Below, in pieces: positions 57,089-64,000 of a stretch of DNA of 64,000 nt. Origin of the DNA: Klebsiella sp. RIT-PI-d. GTDB lineage: Bacteria; Pseudomonadota; Gammaproteobacteria; Enterobacterales; Enterobacteriaceae. Within the stretch, counting starts at the first letter, position 1, and every line of letters starts with the position of its first letter. The notes beneath the pieces were generated by a model, which made no database searches, was not told where the DNA came from, and saw nothing but the letters and a program-made list of their open reading frames with translations. The position numbers and the translations under genes are program-made. The stretch lies in assembly GCF_001187865.1 (NCBI RefSeq), contig NZ_LGIT01000009.1, forward strand, positions 992,001 through 1,056,000, in the 5' to 3' direction.

Positions 57089-58681
57089 ATGAAAAGCAAA
57101 TACTCTACCCTTGCTCTGGCACTTGCCGCAGTGACGTTAAGTTCAACCGTGGCGGCGAAAACGCTGGTCTATTGCTCTGAAGGATCGCCAGAAAACTTTA
57201 ATCCGCAGCTTTACACCTCGGGCACCAGCGTGGATGCCAGCGCCGTACCGGTTTATAACCGGCTGGTGGATTTTAAAGTGGGGACAACCGAGCTGGAGCC
57301 GAGTCTGGCGGAGCGCTGGGAGGTCAGTGAGGATGGCAAAACCTACACCTTCCATTTGCGCAAAGGGGTCAAGTTTCAAAGTAATAAATACTTTAAGCCG
57401 ACCCGCGATTTTAATGCCGATGACGTAATTTTCTCGTTTATGCGCCAGAAAGATGCCAATAATCCGTATCATAAAGTGTCGGGGGGGACATACTCGAACT
57501 TTGAAAGTCTGGAGTTTGGCTCGCTCATCACCGGCATTGATAAAGTCGATGACTATACGGTGCGCTTTAATCTCGCCCACCCGGAAGCGCCGTTTGTGGC
57601 TGATTTAGGCTGGTATTTTGCCTCTATCCTTTCGGCTGAATATGCGGATGCGATGCTGAAAGCAGGCACTCCGGAGCGCGTCGATATGGAGCCAGTCGGC
57701 ACCGGCCCGTTCAGGCTGACGCAGTATCAGAAGGATTCGCGCATTCTGTTTACCGCTTTCCCGGAATACTGGGGTGGCAAGGCAAAGCTTGATCGCCTGG
57801 TATTCAGCATTACGCCGGATGCGTCAGTACGCTTTGCTAAACTGGAAAAAAACGAGTGCCAGGTCATGCCATTTCCTAATCCGGCCGATTTGCCGCGCAT
57901 GAAGGCCAATAAAGACCTGAACCTGATGAGCAAAGCCGGGCTGAATACCGGATTCCTGTCATTCAACACCCAAAAAGCACCGCTGGATAATGTCAAAGTC
58001 CGTCAGGCGCTGGCGCTGGCCATTAATAAGCCTGCAATTATTGAGGCCGTTTTCCACGGCACCGGTACAGCGGCTAAAAATCTGCTGCCGCCGGGCGTCT
58101 GGAGCGCAGACAGCGAGTTGAAAGATTATGATTACGATCCTGAAAAAGCCAAAGCGCTGCTGAAAGAGGCCGGACTGCCAGAAGGAACGTCCATTGAGCT
58201 GTGGGCGATGCCGGTTCAGCGGCCGTACAACCCCAATGCCAAACGCATGGCGGAGATGATCCAGGCCGACTGGGCGAAAGTCGGGATCACGGCGAAGATC
58301 GTGACCTACGAGTGGGGTGAGTATCTTAACCGGGTCAAGAGCGGCGAACATCAGGCGGCGCTAATGGGCTGGACCACCGCAACAGGCGATCCGGATAACT
58401 TCTTCGGCCCGCTGTTCACCTGCACATCGGCCAATGGTGGTTCAAATTCGGCAAAATGGTGCTACAAACCGTTTGATAAAATTATTGCTGAGGCCAAAGG
58501 CATCACCGATCAGCAGCAGCGCACCGCGCTGTATAAGCAGGCACAGCAAATGATGCACGATCAGATGCCGGCAGTGATGATTGCGCACTCAACGATTTTT
58601 GAGCCGGTGCGTAAAGAGGTGAGTGGCTATGAAATTGATCCGTTTGGCAAGCATATTTTTTATCAGGTTGATATGAAGTAA
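57089..58681 (+). CDS. DppA-like peptide-binding protein
   Basis: 530 residues, SBP_bac_5 family. Signal peptide ends TVAA/KTLVYCSEG; the mature start matches DppA closely (SPENFNPQLYTSGT). The ligand region includes NTGFLSFNTQKAP. No permease genes adjoin it, so it probably loans substrate to the Dpp or Opp permease elsewhere. ATG at 57089 is preceded by AGGAAAA; GTG at 57086 is possible. Confidence 0.9.
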   Translation: MKSKYSTLALALAAVTLSSTVAAKTLVYCSEGSPENFNPQLYTSGTSVDASAVPVYNRLVDFKVGTTELEPSLAERWEVSEDGKTYTFHLRKGVKFQSNKYFKPTRDFNADDVIFSFMRQKDANNPYHKVSGGTYSNFESLEFGSLITGIDKVDDYTVRFNLAHPEAPFVADLGWYFASILSAEYADAMLKAGTPERVDMEPVGTGPFRLTQYQKDSRILFTAFPEYWGGKAKLDRLVFSITPDASVRFAKLEKNECQVMPFPNPADLPRMKANKDLNLMSKAGLNTGFLSFNTQKAPLDNVKVRQALALAINKPAIIEAVFHGTGTAAKNLLPPGVWSADSELKDYDYDPEKAKALLKEAGLPEGTSIELWAMPVQRPYNPNAKRMAEMIQADWAKVGITAKIVTYEWGEYLNRVKSGEHQAALMGWTTATGDPDNFFGPLFTCTSANGGSNSAKWCYKPFDKIIAEAKGITDQQQRTALYKQAQQMMHDQMPAVMIAHSTIFEPVRKEVSGYEIDPFGKHIFYQVDMK

Positions 58682-58686
58682 ACCTC

Positions 58687-58712
58687 CCGCCAGGCTTCAT
58701 TGAGTCTGGCGG
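58687..58712 (+). terminator. Terminator after the DppA-like gene
   Basis: CCGCCAG / CTGGCGG with a 12-nt loop; CATATCTG then six T follow. Confidence 0.6.
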
Positions 58713-58861
58713 CATATCTGTTTTTTGGGGCAGAAAGTCACACGGCATCACCCATGGTGCAAAATGCAAATTTTTATCATCAACCCCTTTTTTGTCACAA
58801 CAGCCACATCGCTTTTTTGCTATAAATTACCCGGTTGAACTCTCCATTAAGGGACCTGTCT

Positions 58862-59527
58862 ATGCGTACTCACGCCCTCTTCAAAGTCGCCACGCTTTGC
58901 GGCCTTTTAGCATTAGCAGGCTGCGCGTCTAAAGTCGCTCAGCCCGATAAATATTCTGGTTTTTTAGGCGATTATTCCGGTTTACAACAAACTACGTCAG
59001 CCTCCGGAAAACCGGTTCTGCGCTGGGTTGCGCCTGATTTCAATGCGGCAAATTATGACAGTATTGTTTATCGTCCGGTAACCTATTACCCCACGCCAAA
59101 ACCTACCACTCAGATTGGTAAAAAGGCTCTTGATGAGGTATTGACCTATACCAATACCAAACTAAAAGCGGCAGCCGCGGAACGTAAACCGCTGATGTCG
59201 GCCCCGGGTCCACGCAGCCTGATTTTCCGCGGGGCAATTACCGGCGTGGATACCAGCAAAGAAGGCCTGCAATTCTATGAAGTGATCCCAGTGGCACTGG
59301 TGGTTGCCGGTACGCAAATGGCAACCGGGCACCGCACTATGGATACCCGACTGTACTTTGAGGGCGAGCTGATTGATGCTGCCACCAACAAGCCGGTGGT
59401 TAAGGTCGTGCGTATGGGCGAGGGCAAGGATCTGAGCAATGAAAATACGCCAATGACCGCTGATACGCTCAAACAGGTTATTGATGATATGGCGACGGAC
59501 GCCACGATGTTTGACGTTTCGCATTAA
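58862..59527 (+). CDS. DUF3313 lipoprotein
   Basis: 221 residues from the ATG at 58862, with AAGGGA upstream. Lipobox LALAGC. The mature part fits DUF3313: SGFLGDYSGL, RGAITGVDTS and VALVVAGTQMATGHR. Probably an outer-membrane lipoprotein (Ala at +2). Function unknown. Confidence 0.88.
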   Translation: MRTHALFKVATLCGLLALAGCASKVAQPDKYSGFLGDYSGLQQTTSASGKPVLRWVAPDFNAANYDSIVYRPVTYYPTPKPTTQIGKKALDEVLTYTNTKLKAAAAERKPLMSAPGPRSLIFRGAITGVDTSKEGLQFYEVIPVALVVAGTQMATGHRTMDTRLYFEGELIDAATNKPVVKVVRMGEGKDLSNENTPMTADTLKQVIDDMATDATMFDVSH

Positions 59528-59542
59528 TCCTGATGACAGAAA

Positions 59543-59562
59543 CCCGACGGCATACCGTCGGG
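59543..59562. terminator. Bidirectional terminator before ydcO
   Basis: CCCGACGG / CCGTCGGG, 4-nt loop, between convergent genes, CTTTCC on one side and TTTCTG on the other. Confidence 0.8.
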
Positions 59563-59589
59563 CTTTCCGTGACGTTGTCACTTAACGGA

Positions 59590-60759
59590 TCAGGCTGTCT
59601 TATTCAACACGTTGCGCAGCGCAATAACCGCGCTTCCTGCCAGCAGTCCCCAGAATGCTGAACCAACCCCAAGAAAAACGATCCCGCTGGCGGTCAGCAA
59701 AAACGTGACTGCTGCTGCATCGCGCTGACGTTCGTCGTGCAGAGCCTGATACAGACTGCCGGTGAAGGTATTAAACAGCGCCAGTCCGGCCAGTACCTGA
59801 AGCCAGCTTACCGGCAGCGCAGCGATCAGTGCGGTAATCGAGCCACCCAGTAGCCCTGCCAGCAGATAAATTCCCCCGGCTATTGCTGCCGCTGTCCAGC
59901 GATTATTTTTATCCGGATGGGCATCCGGCTCCAGACACACCGCTGCCGAGATGGCTGCAATACAAATCGAAAATACGCCGAATGGAGAGAGCACTAATGC
60001 CAGTCCGCCAGTTGCTACTATCAGCGGCGATACGGGTGGCGTATACCCGGCGGCCTGCAATGTGGCGACGCCCGGCGCGTTTTGCGAGGCCATGGTCACC
60101 AGAAAAAGCGGCAGTCCAACGCTTATCAGTAGCGGCAGTGAAAAATGCGGTGTTATCCATATCGGAGCCACCAGCGACAACGACAAATTCTCAGTGACAA
60201 CGTCACCTTTTATGCAGGCGATCACCAGTCCGACGATTAATGCAGCAATAATGGCATAGCGAGGAGCAAGGAAACGCATCAATAGCCACACTATCAACAT
60301 ACTGCCGCACAACAGGGTATTCGCGGGTAGCGGCGTGAAGATGTGCAGGCCGAAGCGCAGCAGGATCCCGGCCAGCATGGCCGCCGCCAGCCCGGGGGGG
60401 ACGATTTTCATTAGTTTTGCGAAAATCCCGGTTACGCCGCAGAGCACAATAAGTGCATTAGCAAATATGAAAATTCCTGTCGCATCAGGTAATGAAATGC
60501 CCTGCAGGCTGGTGGCAAGCAGGGCCGCCCCGGGCGTGGACCAGGCGGTCAATATCGGCATTTTATATCGCAGGGTAAGCGCCAGCGTACTGATGCCCAT
60601 CCCCAGCCCGAGCGCGGTCATCCACCCGGCAATTTGCATATCGCTGGCGCCAGCGGCAAACGCCGCCTGCCAGATAATGGCGGCAGAGCTGGCATAGCCG
60701 ACCAGTACAGCGACAAAACCGGCTAACAAAGGTGAAAAAGAAAAAGAGGAACTGCGCAT
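59590..60759 (-). CDS. ydcO: BenE-family membrane transporter YdcO
   Basis: 389 residues, about 12 helices, benzoate:proton symporter family (BenE). Matches E. coli YdcO (391). Substrate not established. AGGT before the ATG. Divergent from ydcN over about 90 bp. Confidence 0.9.
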   Translation of the reverse strand: MRSSSFSFSPLLAGFVAVLVGYASSAAIIWQAAFAAGASDMQIAGWMTALGLGMGISTLALTLRYKMPILTAWSTPGAALLATSLQGISLPDATGIFIFANALIVLCGVTGIFAKLMKIVPPGLAAAMLAGILLRFGLHIFTPLPANTLLCGSMLIVWLLMRFLAPRYAIIAALIVGLVIACIKGDVVTENLSLSLVAPIWITPHFSLPLLISVGLPLFLVTMASQNAPGVATLQAAGYTPPVSPLIVATGGLALVLSPFGVFSICIAAISAAVCLEPDAHPDKNNRWTAAAIAGGIYLLAGLLGGSITALIAALPVSWLQVLAGLALFNTFTGSLYQALHDERQRDAAAVTFLLTASGIVFLGVGSAFWGLLAGSAVIALRNVLNKTA

Positions 60760-60848
60760 ACCTGCTCCGTGCGTTATAACGTCCGCTCAATCTACCACTG
60801 TGCGCTATAGCGGACAAGTGCTAGACTTGACGACTCAGAGGAGGAAAG

Positions 60849-61385
60849 ATGGATATTGCACAACATCTGGCGATGACGCTTAAGGCCCTGCGCCAGCAGC
60901 GCGGCTGGAGCCTTTCACGTCTGGCAGAAGAAACCGGGGTATCAAAAGCGATGCTGGGGCAAATTGAGCGTCATGAATCCAGCCCGACGGTATCGACGCT
61001 ATGGAAAATTGCCACCGGGCTAAACGTGCCGTTCTCACTATTTATTGTTGCTGAGCAGAGCGAAAAGCGTCCGGCGTACGATCCCCAGCAGCAGGCAATG
61101 GTGATTACGCCGCTTTTTCCCTTCGATCCCACGCTCCGGTTTGATCATTTTTCAATTACGCTCGCCCCTGGCGCGTTTAGCGAATCGACGCCGCACGAGC
61201 AAGGGGTGATTGAACATGTGGTGGTGATTAGCGGCATACTGGACCTGCGTACTGAGGGGCAATGGCAGACTCTTACGCCGCCGCAGGGGATCCGCTTTGC
61301 AGGCGATCAACTGCACGCCTATCGTAACAGCAGCGACCAGCCGGTCTTATTTCACTCGTTGATCCATTACGCGCAACCCGTCTAA
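60849..61385 (+). CDS. ydcN: XRE-cupin regulator YdcN
   Basis: 178 residues, equal to E. coli YdcN. Helix-turn-helix about 10-64 (SLSRLAEETGVSKAMLGQIE), cupin domain about 100-176. AGGAGG precedes the ATG. A likely regulator of divergent ydcO and itself; SutR of E. coli is this protein and represses sulfur-use genes. Confidence 0.92.
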   Translation: MDIAQHLAMTLKALRQQRGWSLSRLAEETGVSKAMLGQIERHESSPTVSTLWKIATGLNVPFSLFIVAEQSEKRPAYDPQQQAMVITPLFPFDPTLRFDHFSITLAPGAFSESTPHEQGVIEHVVVISGILDLRTEGQWQTLTPPQGIRFAGDQLHAYRNSSDQPVLFHSLIHYAQPV

Positions 61386-61457
61386 AAGCCATTTCGAAAT
61401 TGTGGACTTCTGACTACAATAGCGGTCATTTTCTTTTTAAGGGATCGCGACGACTGT

Positions 61458-63422
61458 ATGCGCCTGCAACCTCATCATCTTGAACTTCTTAGTCCGGCCC
61501 GCGATACCACCATTGCCCGCGAGGCTATCCTGCACGGCGCGGATGCCGTCTATATTGGTGGCCCCGGTTTTGGCGCACGCCACAATGCCGGTAATTCGCT
61601 GCGCGATATTGCTGAACTGGTCCCGTTTGCCCACCGTTATGGCGCAAAAATTTTCGTCACGCTCAATACTATCCTTCATGATAACGAACTGGCACCGGCG
61701 CAAAAGCTGATTACCGAGCTGTATCAGTCCGGCGTTGATGCGCTTATCGTGCAGGATATGGGCATTCTTGAGCTGGATATTCCACCAATTGAGCTTCATG
61801 CCAGCACCCAGTGCGATATTCGCAGTGTCGAAAAGGCAAAATTTCTCGGCGATGTCGGCTTCAGTCAACTGGTGCTGGCGCGTGAGCTTAACTTGCAGCA
61901 AATCAGCGCAATCCATCAGGCGACCGATGCCACCATCGAGTTTTTTGTGCATGGCGCGTTGTGCGTCGCCTATTCAGGACAGTGTTATATCTCACATGCC
62001 CAGACCGGGCGCAGTGCTAACCGTGGTGACTGCTCGCAGGCCTGCCGTCTGCCGTATACCCTGAAAGACGATCAAGGACGGGTGGTGGCCTTTGAAAAAC
62101 ACCTGTTGTCGATGAAAGATAATAATCAGACGGCAAACCTGGCGGCGCTGATCGACGCGGGGGTGCGCTCCTTCAAAATTGAAGGACGCTATAAAGACAT
62201 GAGCTACGTCAAAAATATCACCGCGCACTACCGGCAAATGCTCGACGCCATTATTGACGCACGCGGCGATCTGGCGCGCGCGTCGGTGGGGTGGACCACG
62301 CACTTTTTTACGCCATCCACAGAGAAAACGTTTCACCGGGGCAGTACCGATTACTTCGTCAATGCGCGGCAGGGTGATATTGGCGCCTTCGATTCACCGA
62401 CGTTTGTCGGCGTACAGGTGGGTAACGTGCTGAAGGTCGCGAAAGATCACCTCGACGTGGAGGTGACGGAGCCGCTGGCTAACGGCGACGGTCTGAATGT
62501 GATGATCAAGCGTGAGGTTACGGGCTTTCGCGCGAACGTGGTTGAGAAGCAGGCGGAAAATCGCTATCGGGTGTGGCCAAACGATATGCCCGCCGTCATA
62601 CAGGGGCTACGCACCCCTCATCCGCTGTATCGCAATCTTGATCATCACTGGCAGCAGACGCTGTTAAAAACGTCCAGCGATCGACGTATTGGCGTTGATA
62701 TCGACCTCGGCGGCTGGCAGGAGCAATTGATCCTGACGCTAACCTGTGAAGACGGGATTAGCGTCACACATACTCTGGAGGGGGTATTTGACGAGGCTAC
62801 GCAGGCCGAAAAAGCGCTGAGCCATCTGCGTGATGGCCTGGCTAAACTCGGGCAAACACGGTATTACGCCCGCGATGTGGTGATTAATTTGCCGGGGGCA
62901 CTGTTTGTGCCGGGCGGAATGCTGAATCAGCTGCGTCGCGAAACGGTGGCGCTGCTGGAGGAGGCGCGACTGTCAGGGTATCAGCGCGGACAGCGCAAAG
63001 CGGTGGCGCAGCCTGCACCCGTCTATCCGCAAACGCATCTTAGCTTCCTTGCCAATGTCTATAACCAGAAAGCCCGCGACTTTTATCAGCGCTACGGCGT
63101 GACCCTGATTGAGGCCGCTTACGAGGCACATCAGGAGAAAGGCGACGTACCGGTGATGATCACTAAACATTGCCTGCGTTTTGCATTTAACCTCTGTCCC
63201 AAACAGGCAAAAGGGGTTACCGGGGTTAAGGCCGGACGCGCCACGCCAATGCAACTGGTCAATGGGGATGAAGTATTAACCCTGAAATTCGATTGTAAAC
63301 CGTGTGAAATGCACGTCGTCGGCAAGATTAAACACCACATCCTGAAAATGCCGCTGGCCGGAAGCGTAGTGGCCTCGGTCAGCCCGGATGCGTTGTTAAA
63401 AACCCTGCCGCGACGTCGCTAA
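61458..63422 (+). CDS. rlhA: 23S rRNA 5-hydroxycytidine C2501 synthase
   Basis: 654-residue peptidase-U32-fold enzyme (YdcP) that hydroxylates C2501 of 23S rRNA. Conserved cysteines: GALCVAYSGQCYISH, NRGDCSQACRLPY; C-terminal MITKHCLRFAFNLCPK and KFDCKPCEMHV, likely the iron-sulfur site. Matches E. coli over its whole length. Confidence 0.96.
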   Translation: MRLQPHHLELLSPARDTTIAREAILHGADAVYIGGPGFGARHNAGNSLRDIAELVPFAHRYGAKIFVTLNTILHDNELAPAQKLITELYQSGVDALIVQDMGILELDIPPIELHASTQCDIRSVEKAKFLGDVGFSQLVLARELNLQQISAIHQATDATIEFFVHGALCVAYSGQCYISHAQTGRSANRGDCSQACRLPYTLKDDQGRVVAFEKHLLSMKDNNQTANLAALIDAGVRSFKIEGRYKDMSYVKNITAHYRQMLDAIIDARGDLARASVGWTTHFFTPSTEKTFHRGSTDYFVNARQGDIGAFDSPTFVGVQVGNVLKVAKDHLDVEVTEPLANGDGLNVMIKREVTGFRANVVEKQAENRYRVWPNDMPAVIQGLRTPHPLYRNLDHHWQQTLLKTSSDRRIGVDIDLGGWQEQLILTLTCEDGISVTHTLEGVFDEATQAEKALSHLRDGLAKLGQTRYYARDVVINLPGALFVPGGMLNQLRRETVALLEEARLSGYQRGQRKAVAQPAPVYPQTHLSFLANVYNQKARDFYQRYGVTLIEAAYEAHQEKGDVPVMITKHCLRFAFNLCPKQAKGVTGVKAGRATPMQLVNGDEVLTLKFDCKPCEMHVVGKIKHHILKMPLAGSVVASVSPDALLKTLPRRR

Positions 63423-63459
63423 GACTAATGCTATGCGATTGATATAGTGGAATTTGTAA

Positions 63460-63487
63460 GCCGGATAAGGCGCAGCCGCCATCCGGC
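63460..63487. repeat. REP element
   Basis: GCCGGAT...ATCCGGC arms around AAGGCGCAGCCGCC, the usual enterobacterial REP palindrome, placed right after rlhA and before the convergent oxidase operon. Confidence 0.9.
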
Positions 63488-63515
63488 ATTATCCCTCCGG
63501 CGGCCTGCAACCACG

Positions 63516-63644
63516 TCAGTGTGATTTAAATCCGGCGGCGGTCATCAGCAGGCGAAAGAACATGCCTACCAGCGCCAGCGCCAGCACGCTGCCGCCCCAG
63601 ATCGCGACCAGCCACAACAGGCGTTTGAATAATGGCTGTTGCAT
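63516..63644 (-). CDS. DUF2474 small oxidase subunit
   Basis: 42 residues with one membrane helix (LLWLVAIWGGSVLALALVG). DUF2474 proteins accompany cytochrome bd-type oxidases, like CydX for CydAB. ATG overlaps the stop of the preceding gene (TGATG), a sign of coupling. Confidence 0.88.
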   Translation of the reverse strand: MQQPLFKRLLWLVAIWGGSVLALALVGMFFRLLMTAAGFKSH

Positions 63645-64000
63645 CAATGATACCCCTCACCGTGCTGAACTTTGCCGCGAAACACGTAATAACTCCAGAA
63701 CGTATACACCAGGATCACCGGAATAATCAGCAGCGCGCCAACCAGCATAAAGCCCTGACTTTGTGGGGGCGCTGCCGCCTGCCACAGCGTAATGGACGGC
63801 GGAATAATGTGCGGCCAGATGCTGATCCCAAGCCCGCTAAAGCCGAGAAACACCAGACCCAGCGTCAGCAGGAAAGGACGGGTATGGCTCTGCGGATTAT
63901 TTAGACAGCGCCACTGCCAGAAACTGAACAGCACCACCAGCAGCGGAACGGGCAGCAGGAAAAACAGATTCGGCAGCGTAAACCAGCGCCCGGCAATGGC
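63644..64000 (-). CDS. Cytochrome bd-type oxidase subunit II (partial)
   Basis: The C-terminal 118 or so residues of a CydB/CioB-family membrane subunit; the start lies beyond 64000. Visible helices end with IPVILVYTFWSYYVFRGKV, the typical CydB C-terminus. With the DUF2474 gene it marks a second or CioAB-like quinol oxidase. Confidence 0.88.
   Translation of the reverse strand, partial: AIAGRWFTLPNLFFLLPVPLLVVLFSFWQWRCLNNPQSHTRPFLLTLGLVFLGFSGLGISIWPHIIPPSITLWQAAAPPQSQGFMLVGALLIIPVILVYTFWSYYVFRGKVQHGEGYH

Overview
The window is chromosomal DNA from a member of the Enterobacteriaceae. Nearly every core gene reads as a close homologue of the Escherichia coli K-12 block running from tpx to rlhA: tpx, ycjG, mpaA, mppA, zntB, fnrS, ynaL, dbpA, ttcA, uspF, ompN, micC, ydbK, ydbJ, hslJ, ldhA, ydbH-ynbE-ydbL, ynbABCD, azoR, hrpA, ydcF, cybB, trg, ydcI, ydcJ, opgD, rimL, ydcK, tehB, ydcO, ydcN, rlhA. 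The accessory genes point away from E. coli itself and toward a Citrobacter, Enterobacter, Leclercia or Lelliottia-like genus. I cannot narrow it further without a search. Statements that a gene is extra or missing compare the window with the K-12 gene order as I remember it. I saw no rRNA, tRNA, CRISPR, phage or insertion sequence.

Layout. 1-3.9 kb: thiol peroxidase and murein-peptide recycling (ycjG, mpaA, mppA). 4.0-8.4 kb: accessory stress and signalling genes (two DUF2382 proteins, a small lipoprotein, an MHYT-GGDEF-EAL protein with both output domains degenerate) and a candidate new sRNA. 8.7-13.4 kb: zntB, the anaerobic sRNA FnrS with its FNR box, ynaL, dbpA, ttcA, uspF, a KTSC protein. 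13.5-20.7 kb: porin OmpN, sRNA MicC, pyruvate:flavodoxin oxidoreductase, ydbJ, hslJ, ldhA. 20.9-22.7 kb: a GAF-GGDEF-EAL protein between ldhA and ydbH.

22.9-32.2 kb is the most interesting block: ten co-directional, tightly packed genes. The first three are the YdbH-YnbE-YdbL intermembrane lipid-transport module. The next seven form an extended ynb cluster: CDP-alcohol phosphatidyltransferase, CDP-diglyceride synthase, a PlsC-type acyltransferase that K-12 lacks here, a hydrolase-methyltransferase fusion, a PAP2 plus dual-specificity phosphatase fusion, and two unknown envelope proteins. Together they spell out a nearly complete second phospholipid pathway (acylate, activate with CTP, attach a head group, dephosphorylate, possibly methylate) beside a lipid-export bridge. 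The product is unknown.

32.2-47.5 kb: azoR, hrpA, a three-gene MFS/HlyD/outer-membrane-factor efflux pump, ydcF, cybB, formaldehyde detoxification frmRA without frmB, a Trg chemoreceptor that unusually ends in a WETF pentapeptide, and ydcI. 47.8-51.7 kb: ydcJ, opgD, rimL. 51.7-59.5 kb is accessory: a possible gene relic, a membrane protein with a 24-residue companion, a glutathione peroxidase, ydcK, tehB without tehA, and an M20B peptidase divergent from an orphan peptide-binding protein. 59.5-64 kb: ydcO, ydcN, rlhA, a REP element, and the start of a cytochrome bd-type oxidase operon with its DUF2474 subunit at the right edge.
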